A stretch of 64,000 bases of DNA. It comes from Halopelagius fulvigenes (GTDB lineage: Archaea; Halobacteriota; Halobacteria; Halobacteriales; Haloferacaceae). The translations under genes were made by a program, and so were the position numbers. This document shows, piece by piece, positions 50,058-58,848 of this stretch. The stretch is taken from positions 372,001 through 436,000 of the forward strand of contig NZ_JBHSXH010000015.1 of NCBI RefSeq assembly GCF_042662625.1, in the 5' to 3' direction. Every line of letters starts with the position of its first letter. Within the stretch, counting starts at the first letter, position 1. Below the pieces are notes generated by a model, which saw only the letters and a list, made by a program, of their open reading frames with translations, ran no database searches and was not told where the DNA came from.

Positions 50058-52403
50058 TCAGGCGATCTGGAGCGACACCGTGAACACCGCGCCTTCGGGG
50101 TCGTTGTCGCCGACGGTGATGGTGCCGCCGTAGCAGTCTACGAGTTCCTTCACGAGGAAGAGACCGAACCCGCTGCCGGGCGTCGAGAGTTGTTCGACGC
50201 TCTTGTCGACGATTCGCTCCTTGGCCTCGTCCGAAACTCCCGGGCCGTTGTCGGCGACGCGAACCTCGACGCACTCCTCGCCGGGGTCGACCGACACCGT
50301 CACCCGCGGTTCGTCCTTGTCGTTGTGCTGGACGGCGTTCGTCAGGAGGTGTTCGAACACCGTCGAGAGGAGTTCGTCGGCCATCACCTCCACCTCGGGG
50401 AGGGGACCGTCGGTGGCGACGGTGGCGCGGTCGTACTCGTCGTCTATCGCCTCCAGTTCGCGTGCGAGCGTCGAACCGAGTTCGACGGGTTCGAGGTTGT
50501 GCGACTCCTGCCCGACCGCCCGCGTGAACGACCGCATCGTCTCCACGAGGCCGGCCATCTCCGCGACCCGGTCGCGGAGCGTTTCGAGGTGGGTCTTACC
50601 GTCTTCGGGGACGAAGTCGCCGAGGATGTCGGCCCGAGCGCTCACGACGTTCAGCCCGTTGAGGAGGTTGTGCCGGAGGACGCGGTTCATGAACTCCATG
50701 CGCTCGCGTTCGCGCCGCAGTTCGTGTTCCCGCCGCTTTCGCTCCGTGATGTCGCGCCCTTCGAGGACGAGAAGCACCACCTCGCCCGTCTCGTCGGTCA
50801 CGGGCGTGATGGAGACGTCCACGGTCACCTCGGTGTCGCGGTCCGGCGCGTCCGCGTTCGTCTCGAACCGGACGAACTCGCCGGCGGCGGCCCACCGGAT
50901 GGCGTCGCGCAGTCCGGCCACCTCGTCGTCGCCCCCCCACCACGGAACCTCCCAGAACGGGTTGCCGATGAGGTCGTCGCGTTCCGTCGCGGCGAACTGC
51001 ACCGCCGCGTCGTTCACCTTGACGACGGTCCCGTCCGGTTCCAGCAGACCCATGAACTGGAACGTCTTGTTGAACACCGCCTCCAAGCGGCGTTCGCGGC
51101 GCTTCCGTTCGGTCATGTCGCGGACGACCTTGATGTACCCGCGGAGGTTGCCCTCCTCGTCGGTCAGCGCCGTGATGGCGACGGACGCCCAGAACCGCGA
51201 CCCGTCCTTCCGGACGCGCCACCCCTCGTGTTTGGCCTGCCCCTCCTCGGCGGCGCGTTCGAGGAGTTCCGTCGGAAGTCCGTCCGCCCTGTCCTCCTCG
51301 GGGTAGAACGTCGAGAAGTGCCTGCCGAGTATCTCGCGTTCCTCGTAGCCCTTTATCTCCTCGGCGCCGCGGTTCCAACTGGCGACGTGGCCCTCGGCGT
51401 CCAGACGGAAGATGGCGTACTCCTCGACGTCTTCCACCAGCGCGGAGAACTCCTCGCGCCGGCGGCGCAACTCGCGTTCGCGCTCTCTCTGTTCCACCGT
51501 GTGGACGGCGTGCGCCACGGTGTCGGCCAGCCTGTCCAGCGGTCCGGCCTCGTCGTGCGGTTCGGCGAACGCGTTCTCCCGCCCGGCGTACAGGCCGAGG
51601 ATGCCGTACGTCCGGCCGTCGTACCGGAGCGGTAAGCAGGCGCAGGAGCGATACCCGCGTTCGAGGGCGGCCTCGCGCCACGGTTCGAACTCCGGGGCCG
51701 TCTCGATGGCGTGCGTCACCTGCACCTCGCCGGTGGCCGCCGCGCGCCCCGCCGGTCCCCGTCCCGTCTCGGAGTCGTCGGCGGTGATGGTCACCTCGTC
51801 GAGGTAGCCGTCCTCGTGTCCGGCCCACGCCGAGGGGACGAGTTCCTCCCCCGGCCCCTCGAAGCGACCGGCCCACGCGAACCGCAGCGACGTCGTCTCC
51901 ACGAGGCGGCTACACACCATCTGCTCGATGTGGGTCCGAGACACCGCCTCCTCCGTCGCGTTGCTGACGTCCGCGACGACGTGGGTGAACGTCTCCAACA
52001 GGTCGAGTCGGTCGCGCTGAACCTCTATCCGTCGCTCCCGTTCCTGTTGCGCCGTCACGTCGCGGAAGTAGACGGTGAGTCCCGTCTCGGTGGGGAACGC
52101 GTTCACCTCGAACCACGTCTCCAAGGGGTCGTAGTACTCGGTGAACGTCACGTCCTCCATCTCTCGAAGCGCGCGTTCGTACTTCCGCTGGAACTCCGTC
52201 CCCGTCGCTTCGGGGAACTCGTCCCAGAGGACCGACCCGAGGAGGTCGGACTCGTCGCGTTCGAGCAACTGCTGGGCCTTCTCGTTCAGGTAGGTGAACC
52301 GGAACTCCGAGTCGAGGGCGAAGACGGCGTCCGAGACGCGGTCGAGGTGTTCACGGACGTCGGTACCGAGTCGGCTCTCCTGTCCGTTTCGGGTGTCTTC
52401 CAT
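50058..52403 (-). CDS. PAS/GAF histidine kinase
   Basis: 781 residues. N-terminal PAS (DRVSDAVFALDSEFRFTYLNEKAQ), then GAF (about residues 130-300), a PAS/PAC (VEDVEEYAIFRLDAEGHVASWNRGAEEIKGYEE), another PAS (FMGLLEPDGTVVKVNDAAVQ) and the HisKA H-box MNRVLRHNLLNGLNVV. The HATPase follows with LLTNAVQHN, VADNGPGVSD and GSGFGLFLVKEL. It has no membrane helices, so it is a cytoplasmic sensor. It probably phosphorylates the response regulators at 47693 or 48107. Confidence 0.92.
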   Translation of the reverse strand: MEDTRNGQESRLGTDVREHLDRVSDAVFALDSEFRFTYLNEKAQQLLERDESDLLGSVLWDEFPEATGTEFQRKYERALREMEDVTFTEYYDPLETWFEVNAFPTETGLTVYFRDVTAQQERERRIEVQRDRLDLLETFTHVVADVSNATEEAVSRTHIEQMVCSRLVETTSLRFAWAGRFEGPGEELVPSAWAGHEDGYLDEVTITADDSETGRGPAGRAAATGEVQVTHAIETAPEFEPWREAALERGYRSCACLPLRYDGRTYGILGLYAGRENAFAEPHDEAGPLDRLADTVAHAVHTVEQRERERELRRRREEFSALVEDVEEYAIFRLDAEGHVASWNRGAEEIKGYEEREILGRHFSTFYPEEDRADGLPTELLERAAEEGQAKHEGWRVRKDGSRFWASVAITALTDEEGNLRGYIKVVRDMTERKRRERRLEAVFNKTFQFMGLLEPDGTVVKVNDAAVQFAATERDDLIGNPFWEVPWWGGDDEVAGLRDAIRWAAAGEFVRFETNADAPDRDTEVTVDVSITPVTDETGEVVLLVLEGRDITERKRREHELRRERERMEFMNRVLRHNLLNGLNVVSARADILGDFVPEDGKTHLETLRDRVAEMAGLVETMRSFTRAVGQESHNLEPVELGSTLARELEAIDDEYDRATVATDGPLPEVEVMADELLSTVFEHLLTNAVQHNDKDEPRVTVSVDPGEECVEVRVADNGPGVSDEAKERIVDKSVEQLSTPGSGFGLFLVKELVDCYGGTITVGDNDPEGAVFTVSLQIA

Positions 52404-52551
52404 GGTTCGTCGGGTCGGCGGCGTTCGCGCGCACCGTCGTTCGATCGAAAGACGAGGGCAGAGGCATTTACCGCTTTCCCCGCGCCCGGCGAGAACCCTA
52501 ACACCATAGGCACCCTACTTACGCGATATTCCGCCGTCGATAGGCACGAGC

Positions 52552-52635
52552 ATGTTCGTCAGACCGACCCCCGACGACGCATTGGTCGCACGAGCGACGA
52601 GTACGACGTCTCGGGAGGTGACCCACGATGCCTGA
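52552..52635 (+). CDS. Possible upstream microprotein (27 aa)
   Basis: 27 codons from ATG 52552 to TGA 52635, ending 8 bases into the start of the next gene (52628) in another frame. The next gene has a strong Shine-Dalgarno GGAGGTGA (52614-52621) inside this small frame, so the short ORF could regulate it by coupled translation. The peptide is not recognisable. Low confidence. Confidence 0.3.
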   Translation: MFVRPTPDDALVARATSTTSREVTHDA

Positions 52636-52786
52636 GTGTCAGAACTGCGGGTCGTTCGTGACGCAGAACTACGTCAGAGTGTTCGCGCCGCAGGACAACG
52701 ACGACCCGCGCGTCTGTCCCCACTGCGAGGACATGATGCGCGACGGGTCGGACGTCCGCGAGGCGCGGTCCAAGCGGGTCACGTAA
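52628..52786 (+). CDS. Small zinc-ribbon protein (52 aa)
   Basis: 52 residues (MPECQNCGSFVTQNYVRVFAP) with CQNC and CPHC pairs and a basic end (REARSKRVT). It is preceded six bases upstream by a strong Shine-Dalgarno. I recognise it as a short haloarchaeal ribbon family (DUF7563-like). It lies between the histidine kinase and the UPF0058 gene. Function is unknown. Confidence 0.65.
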   Translation: MPECQNCGSFVTQNYVRVFAPQDNDDPRVCPHCEDMMRDGSDVREARSKRVT

Positions 52787-52948
52787 CGGACGCCGACCGG
52801 CGCGGGTTCCCCCGCCGCGCCGACCCTCTCTTCTCCTTTCGTTCCGCACAACGTCCGCCATATTGTAACCCTCTCTGCGCTCCCAATTTCGCGTCTGATT
52901 GCACGAAGCGGGCCGCTTACCTTGCTTGAGCACGTACGTGTACATCCG

Positions 52949-53218
52949 ATGAAGAAGAACGAACTGGTCCACTATCACGCCCTGCTCAGGGAGATATCGA
53001 CGGACTTCGCGGACCGCGGCATCGTCACGCGCGACGACTTCGACGAGTACGAGCGACTCGACGTGTCGCCGGTGGCCCTGCGGGCGTCGCGCGACGACCA
53101 CGAGGAGGCGGTTCTGCTACTGGCGGAGGTTCTCTCCCTCGCCGCGGAGCGTTCCACCGACGAGGCGACTCCCGGCTCCGAGTCGTCCGCCGACGAGCGT
53201 CCCGTTCCCTCCTGGTAA
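52949..53218 (+). CDS. UPF0058 family protein
   Basis: 89 residues from ATG 52949 (MKKNELVHYHALLREISTDFADRG). It is helical, with DDFDEYERLDVSPVALRASRDDHEEAV and a disordered tail. UPF0058 is a small conserved archaeal family of unknown function. It is 107 bp upstream of the MutS-like gene. Confidence 0.75.
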   Translation: MKKNELVHYHALLREISTDFADRGIVTRDDFDEYERLDVSPVALRASRDDHEEAVLLLAEVLSLAAERSTDEATPGSESSADERPVPSW

Positions 53219-53325
53219 CGCCTCTTCTCCGCTGACTCGACCGAGTAGTGGCGACGCCGCCGGTCGAGGGACCAGTTCCGCCGCGGACGGGCAACCTACA
53301 AGACCCGGCCCGAGTAGTTCTCGGT

Positions 53326-55095
53326 ATGCGACTTGAGGACTACTGGGGGGTCGGTCCGAAGACGAGCGAACGCCTCGCGGAGACGCTGGGCGTCGAACGT
53401 GCCGTCGAAGCGATAGAGCAGGCCGACATCCGCGCGCTCTCGGAGGCGGGCGTCCCGCGCGGGCGGGCCGTCCGCATCCTGCGGCGGGCCAACGGCGCGG
53501 CGGGGATGGACGCGCTGGGAACGCGCGACGCGCGAAACGTCTACGACGACCTGTTGACGCTGGCGAGTCAGTACGCCATCACCGAACACGCGGCGGACCG
53601 CATCCGCGTCACGACGCCGTTGGAGGACGCCGACGCGCGCGAGGACCGACTCGACGGGGTCCTCGCCGCCCGCGACGCGTGGGCGTCGCTCGACGACGAC
53701 GCCCGCGACGCCGTCCTCGACGCCTTCGCGGAGTACGACGAGGCGGGGGGAACCGACCGCGCCGCCGTCGAAACCGCGCTCACGCTCCGCGAGGCGGGGC
53801 TCCGCGGGCGGACGTTCGACACCCTCGACGGCGTGGACGACGAGGCGCTTCGGGACGCCGCGGGCGCACTCGGCTACGTGAACGAGGACGGCACCGTCGC
53901 CGAGGGGGCAGACGAGGAACTCGACAGACTGCGCGAGACGCTGGAATCCGTCGAGTCCTTGGAGAGCGGCGCATTGGACGTGCTCGAATCCGTCCGCTCC
54001 CGCGGCGTCCAGAGCCTCGACGAGTTCCGGTCGGCGTTCGTCGAGTACGTCGCGCGGGAGACGGACCTCCGCCGCGGGCGAATCGAGTCCGCCGCCGCCG
54101 GGGACGCCTACGACGAGGCGGACTTCGCCAGCACATCGCTGCGAACGCTCGTGGAGGAACTGCAGGCCGAGGTGGCGGAACGGGAGGCCGACGTCGCCGC
54201 CGACCTGCAGGAGGACGTGGAGTCGGCCCGCGAGGACGTGGACGCGGCGGTCGAAGCCGTCTCTGACATCGCCTTCGAGCTCTCCTTGGGCCGGTTCGCC
54301 GTCGAACACGACCTGAACCGCCCGCGACTCGTCGAGGACGGCCTCGCCGTCTCCGGGGCGCGCAACCTCGCCCTCTCCGGCGACGTGCAGTCGGTCACGT
54401 ACGGCGTCGGGACGCACGGACTCGGCCCCGAGGGGGCGGACGCCGACGAGGACGACGCCCCCCGCCCGCCGTCGGGCGACCGGGTGACCGTCCTCACCGG
54501 GGCGAACAGCGGCGGGAAGACGACGCTCTTAGAGACGCTCTGTCAGGTCACGCTGCTCGCGATGATGGGGATGCCCGTCCCGGCGGACCGCGCCGAAGTC
54601 GGCTCGTTCGACAGCGTGGTGTTCCACCGCCGCCACGCCAGTTTCAACGCGGGCGTGCTCGAATCGACGCTGAAGTCCATCGTCCCGCCCCTCTCCTCGG
54701 AGGACCGCACGCTCATGCTGGTGGACGAGTTCGAGGCCATCACCGAACCGGGGCGGGCCGCCGACCTGCTCAACGGGTTGGTGGACCTCACCGTCCAACA
54801 GGACGCGCTCGGCGTCTACGTCACCCACCTCGCCGACGACTTAGACCCGCTCCCGCCGGAGGCCCGCATCGACGGCATCTTCGCCGAGGGGTTGACCGAG
54901 GAGTTGGCGCTCCGCGTGGACTACCAACCGCGGTTCGGCACCGTCGGCAAGTCCACGCCGGAGTTCATCGTCTCCCGCCTCGTCGCCAACGCGCGCGACC
55001 GGTCGGAGCGGATGGGGTTCGAGGCGCTGGCGGCCGCCGTCGGCGAGGAGGCCGTCCAGCGGACGCTCTCGGACGCGGAGTGGACGGAGTCCTGA
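53326..55095 (+). CDS. HhH-MutS-like ATPase
   Basis: 589 residues from ATG 53326. Residues 1-55 are a helix-hairpin-helix (YWGVGPKTSERLAETLG, LSEAGVPRGRAVRIL). After coiled linker regions the MutS-type ABC ATPase has Walker A VLTGANSGGKTTLLETL, a signature helix (ASFNAGVLESTLKSI) and Walker B LMLVDEFEAITEPGRAADL. Neither the mismatch-binding domain of MutS1 nor an Smr domain is present. It probably acts in DNA repair or recombination of branched DNA; the HhH suggests DNA contact. Confidence 0.85.
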   Translation: MRLEDYWGVGPKTSERLAETLGVERAVEAIEQADIRALSEAGVPRGRAVRILRRANGAAGMDALGTRDARNVYDDLLTLASQYAITEHAADRIRVTTPLEDADAREDRLDGVLAARDAWASLDDDARDAVLDAFAEYDEAGGTDRAAVETALTLREAGLRGRTFDTLDGVDDEALRDAAGALGYVNEDGTVAEGADEELDRLRETLESVESLESGALDVLESVRSRGVQSLDEFRSAFVEYVARETDLRRGRIESAAAGDAYDEADFASTSLRTLVEELQAEVAEREADVAADLQEDVESAREDVDAAVEAVSDIAFELSLGRFAVEHDLNRPRLVEDGLAVSGARNLALSGDVQSVTYGVGTHGLGPEGADADEDDAPRPPSGDRVTVLTGANSGGKTTLLETLCQVTLLAMMGMPVPADRAEVGSFDSVVFHRRHASFNAGVLESTLKSIVPPLSSEDRTLMLVDEFEAITEPGRAADLLNGLVDLTVQQDALGVYVTHLADDLDPLPPEARIDGIFAEGLTEELALRVDYQPRFGTVGKSTPEFIVSRLVANARDRSERMGFEALAAAVGEEAVQRTLSDAEWTES

Positions 55096-55131
55096 CGGAC
55101 CGAGGAAGAACGAACGCCGCGAACCGACGCC

Positions 55132-55368
55132 TCAGCGGTACTCTTCGAGGCCGACGAACGCGTCCTGATTCGCGGTCAACCACGACTGCATCCGGTCTCG
55201 ACAACTCTCCCGCCGGGGGTACAGCGTGCATCGGTCCGGGCGGCCGTCGTACCGGACGACGACGCTGTGGAGGGCGAAATCTCGCCCGTCGATTGCTCGG
55301 TCGCCGACGGCTTCGTCGGTCGACCGCGGTTCGGGCGTCCACGTTGAATCTGCGGATGAGTCGGACAT
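55132..55368 (-). CDS. Small haloarchaeal protein (DUF7511-like)
   Basis: 78 residues from ATG 55368 (MSDSSADSTW); ATG 55371 is also possible. The core VVVRYDGRPDRCTLYPRRESCRDRMQSWLTANQDAFVGLEEYR has two cysteines and a helical end and is a signature of a family common in haloarchaea. Function is unknown. It lies between the MutS-like gene and a zinc protein. Confidence 0.62.
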   Translation of the reverse strand: MSDSSADSTWTPEPRSTDEAVGDRAIDGRDFALHSVVVRYDGRPDRCTLYPRRESCRDRMQSWLTANQDAFVGLEEYR

Positions 55369-55596
55369 CACGGGGGTCCTCGTTCGTACGTCCGCCGCGG
55401 AGAGTACATAACCTCTGCTAAGTCAACTCTATAGACACCATCACGGTTATCGAGACGACCGGACCGGTCCGGAACGCCCCCAACCGCCGCCCCGAGGCCG
55501 TTCGGGCCCAGACCGTTCGCGGTTCTCCGCCGGACGAGAGGCAAGTACCGCCGCCTGAGACGGAGTGAAGCGTCCCCGAGCGAACTCCCGAGAGCG

Positions 55597-55812
55597 ATGG
55601 TGGACCCTACCTCGGACATCGGCGAAGACGCAGACGAGAGTACCGCGCAGGAGTGCGCCAACTGCGGCGAGAAGATACTGCAGTCGCCGACGCACCGGGT
55701 CGTCACGCGGGTCGAAGACGGCGAGGCGCGACACCGGCACTTCTGTTCCGACGAGTGTCGGGCGGCCTACGGCGAGTCGAGGTCGGAGTCGGACGAACCG
55801 ACCGACGAGTAG
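55597..55812 (+). CDS. Small zinc protein (DUF7576-like)
   Basis: 71 residues with CANCGEKI and FCSDECRAAYGE, an MYM/TRASH-type metal-binding arrangement, and acidic ends. It is convergent with the helicase gene 55820 (8 bases between stops). Function is unknown. Confidence 0.62.
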   Translation: MVDPTSDIGEDADESTAQECANCGEKILQSPTHRVVTRVEDGEARHRHFCSDECRAAYGESRSESDEPTDE

Positions 55813-55819
55813 GGGCGAC

Positions 55820-58213
55820 TCACTCGACGGACGACCAGAACCGTTCGACGCCGAACCCGAGCATGTCGGGGCTGACCGGTTGGAACTCCTCGCGTTCCCC
55901 CGGCGGGAAGTACTCGCGGACGCCGTTCCACGACTCCCGGGCGTACCGCGCGTCCACGAACGCGCGGATGCCGACCTCGTCCGCCCCGCGGATGACGCGC
56001 CCGATGGCCTGCCGCGCCTTCCTGACCGCCGGGACGGTCAGGGCGGCTTCGAAGCCGTCGCCGAACTTCCGGTCGTACGCCGTCTTCAGCGCGCGCGTCC
56101 GCGGACTCGACGTGTTGATGATGGGGACGCCGCAGACGACGGCCGCCGAGAGGCGGTCGCCGCGGTAATCGACGCCCTCGGTGAGCGTTCCGCGGAGACT
56201 CGTCACCAGCACCTTCTCGTCGCCGCCGAAGAAGTCCGCCTTCAACCGCTCCGTCGCGCCGTCGTCGCTCGCTTCGTCCAGGAGGACGGGCTTGTCGAGG
56301 CGCGACTCCAACGCCCCGGCCATCCACTCCGCCTCGGCATAACTCGGCATCCCGACGAGGACGTTTCCGGGCGACTGGGCCACGTCTTCGACGGCGTCCA
56401 CGTACGCCCGCCGCGTCTCGTTGTCCTCGCCCGGCGGGCCGCGGTTCTCGTAGGTGAACTTCGGCGCGTCCACGGCGAACGACGCGCGGTTCTCCGCCGG
56501 GAACGAGAGCCCGTACGTCCGTTCGACGACCGGCCGACCCGACGATTCGAGGGCGTTCAGTCCGGTCACCTCCCTGAACACGTCCAAGGGAGCCAGCGTC
56601 GCGGACATCAACACGCCGCCGCCGAACTCGCCGAGTCGTTCGGCGATGGCGTCGCCGGGGACGCAGTTGTGAAGCGCCAGGTGGGCGTTGTACGCGCGTC
56701 GCCACGAGTCCGGCCGCGCCGTCTCGTCCCACGTCCGGTCGAGCGTTATCTCCCGGAAGTACGTCTCGTGGTCCTGCCGCGCCCAGTTGGCGAGGGTTCG
56801 CCCGACCGGAAGCGACGCGCGCCGCCTGTCCTCCTCCTCGACTTCGTTCAGGATTCGGGCGACCACCGCGCCGACCGACTCCGCGCGGATCCACGTCCCC
56901 TCGTCGTAGCCCGCCTCCTCGGCCCACTCGGTTATCTCGTCCACCTCGGGCGTCTCGGGGTCTCTGAGCGGAATCTCGTCGTCGTCCAGTCGGGTGAGGT
57001 CCGCGCGCCAGTCGGGCGTCGTCCGGTCGAGGTGGGCTGTCACCCGCCGGTCGAGCTCCTCGCGCAGGTCCCGCAGGAAGTCGCGCGCCTCCTCCAACTC
57101 GCGGAGGGTCACGTCCGCGTCTTCGAGTTCGCCGCGGACGAGGTCGGCGTCCTCGACGCCCTTCCCGTCGTCGTCGAACGTCAGCGGTTGTACGACGCGC
57201 GTCAGTTCGTTCTCGGCGTCGCGAAGGGTAGCGTCGCCCACGCCGTCGCTGACGAGTTCGCGCACGCGCGGTTCGAGCATGTGCGCCTCGTCGCAGACGA
57301 CGAACGTCGAATCGTCCACCAACGCGCCCGTGAACGACCCGACGGTCGTGGGGTCGAACGCGTGGTAGTAGTTGCCGACGACGACTTCGACGTGCGGGAG
57401 GACCGCCCCCATCGCGGAGTGGGGGCAGGTGCCGTACCCGGCGGCGAGGCGGACGAGTTCCTCCGTGTCCACCAAGCCGAGTTCGGTCACGTCGAACGGC
57501 ACCGCCTCTATCGGGTCGCCGTCCTCCGGCAGGTCGTCCAAGAACGTCGCGTAGAACGGGCAGAACTCGGTTCCGTCGTACTCGCCCGTCTCGGGGAGGT
57601 ACGGCGTCGGTTCGCCCGCCGTCTCCAGATACGTCGGTCCGCCGTCGCTCCCGGAGTCCAGTAGCCCCGTCTGGGCCGCCCCCGCCTCGCGGACGAGGGC
57701 GGAGGTGGAGGTGACTCCCCCATCGCCGGACGACGTCCGGCGGCCCGCCGGGGTTCCCCCGGCGACGTCGCCGACGAGGTTCCGCGTCCGTTCGCGCAGG
57801 CCCTCACAGCGGTCGTAGACGGTCTGGTCGTCGATGCCGGCGACGTTCTCCCTGCTGTAGGGGCAGACGTCCGCCTTCCCGACCATCGTGAGGCCGGAGA
57901 CGGGTCGCCAGTCGTCGGGCAGGTTCTCGTTTATCGTCCGTAGGTCGGCCTCGAACTGGCGCAGTTGCTGTTTGACGCTCGTCAGGACGAGGACGCGTTC
58001 GTACTTCGAGTCGGGGTCCCGCACCCGGTCGATGCCCGCCGTCAACGCGAGCATCGTCTTCCCCGTTCCGCACGCGCCCTCGACGACGAGAAAACCGTCG
58101 TCGTCCGCCGCCTCGGCGGCGGCCTCGATGCCGTCGGCTTGCTCTTCGTACGCTTCCTGATGGCCGAAGACCGCCTGCCAACTCACGTTCGCCCCTCGCG
58201 CCCCCGTGGTCAT
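55820..58213 (-). CDS. XPD/DinG-like Fe-S DNA helicase
   Basis: 797 residues. Walker A VVEGACGTGKTMLALTAG, DEAH box VVCDEAHMLEPRVREL, motif III LMSATLAPLDVF and motifs V/VI region (TSLRGTLTEGVDYRGDRL, QAIGRVIRGADEVG). Four cysteines between the first motifs (CPYSRENV, RCEGL, FCPFY, TCPHSA) suggest an iron-sulfur cluster as in XPD. 5'-3' helicase for repair or recombination. It faces the zinc-protein gene at its 3' end and a wHTH gene follows upstream. Confidence 0.9.
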   Translation of the reverse strand: MTTGARGANVSWQAVFGHQEAYEEQADGIEAAAEAADDDGFLVVEGACGTGKTMLALTAGIDRVRDPDSKYERVLVLTSVKQQLRQFEADLRTINENLPDDWRPVSGLTMVGKADVCPYSRENVAGIDDQTVYDRCEGLRERTRNLVGDVAGGTPAGRRTSSGDGGVTSTSALVREAGAAQTGLLDSGSDGGPTYLETAGEPTPYLPETGEYDGTEFCPFYATFLDDLPEDGDPIEAVPFDVTELGLVDTEELVRLAAGYGTCPHSAMGAVLPHVEVVVGNYYHAFDPTTVGSFTGALVDDSTFVVCDEAHMLEPRVRELVSDGVGDATLRDAENELTRVVQPLTFDDDGKGVEDADLVRGELEDADVTLRELEEARDFLRDLREELDRRVTAHLDRTTPDWRADLTRLDDDEIPLRDPETPEVDEITEWAEEAGYDEGTWIRAESVGAVVARILNEVEEEDRRRASLPVGRTLANWARQDHETYFREITLDRTWDETARPDSWRRAYNAHLALHNCVPGDAIAERLGEFGGGVLMSATLAPLDVFREVTGLNALESSGRPVVERTYGLSFPAENRASFAVDAPKFTYENRGPPGEDNETRRAYVDAVEDVAQSPGNVLVGMPSYAEAEWMAGALESRLDKPVLLDEASDDGATERLKADFFGGDEKVLVTSLRGTLTEGVDYRGDRLSAAVVCGVPIINTSSPRTRALKTAYDRKFGDGFEAALTVPAVRKARQAIGRVIRGADEVGIRAFVDARYARESWNGVREYFPPGEREEFQPVSPDMLGFGVERFWSSVE

Positions 58214-58269
58214 ATCGGTGTCGGTGACTGGCCCCGTCTCCCCACTTCAACGTTCGGCGGGGCGACCGG

Positions 58270-58743
58270 TCACTCCTCGCGCGGAGCGTCGGCGGGGGAG
58301 TCGGAATCGGATCCGGCGGACGGGAGGAACCCGAGGGCTTCGACGAACCGGTCGATTCGGTCGAGGAGCGTCGATCTGTCGTCCGTCCCGCCGACGCAGA
58401 CGACGAACGCGTCGTCCGTCGGCGCGTACACCTTCATCTCGCGGCCCTTCACCGAGTAGCACGTGTCCGCGACGTGGACGAGGTCCGCGTCCCGGAGGTT
58501 GCCGAGGTGGTGGCGGACGTTCTGGACGGAGGTGTCCACAGCGTCGGCGAGTTCGGACGCCGTCGCCGGGTCCCGCTGGAGAGCGGAGAGCGTCGAACGG
58601 GCCGTCTCGGAGGAGAGAGAACAGATGAGCCGCTCCGCCTCGTCGTCGTCGAGCCAGAGCACGCGGAGGTCCTCGTCCGCTTTCGAGACGTCGATATCCG
58701 ACGGAAGGAGAGTCGACATGTCGTCCGATTCATATCTCTTCAT
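58270..58743 (-). CDS. ArsR-type winged-helix regulator
   Basis: 157 residues from ATG 58743 (MKRYESDDMSTLLPSDIDV); ATG 58752 is also possible. The wHTH is LICSLSSETARSTLSALQRDPATASELADAVDTSVQNVRHHLGNLRDADLVHVADT, typical of the ArsR/HTH_20 family. The C-terminal half is beta-rich (KVYAPTDDAFVVCVGGTDD), with an acidic tail. It probably regulates transcription; its target is unknown. It is divergent from nothing and lies between the helicase and a transporter. Confidence 0.75.
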   Translation of the reverse strand: MKRYESDDMSTLLPSDIDVSKADEDLRVLWLDDDEAERLICSLSSETARSTLSALQRDPATASELADAVDTSVQNVRHHLGNLRDADLVHVADTCYSVKGREMKVYAPTDDAFVVCVGGTDDRSTLLDRIDRFVEALGFLPSAGSDSDSPADAPREE

Positions 58744-58848
58744 TGTAAGCATTTCGGAGGTGAACGGTGACGGAGGCGGCGCAGTACGTCGGTTACGCCT
58801 CTCGTGACCGTCCCGATCACTCGCCACTTGTCCGGTCACGGACCCTTT

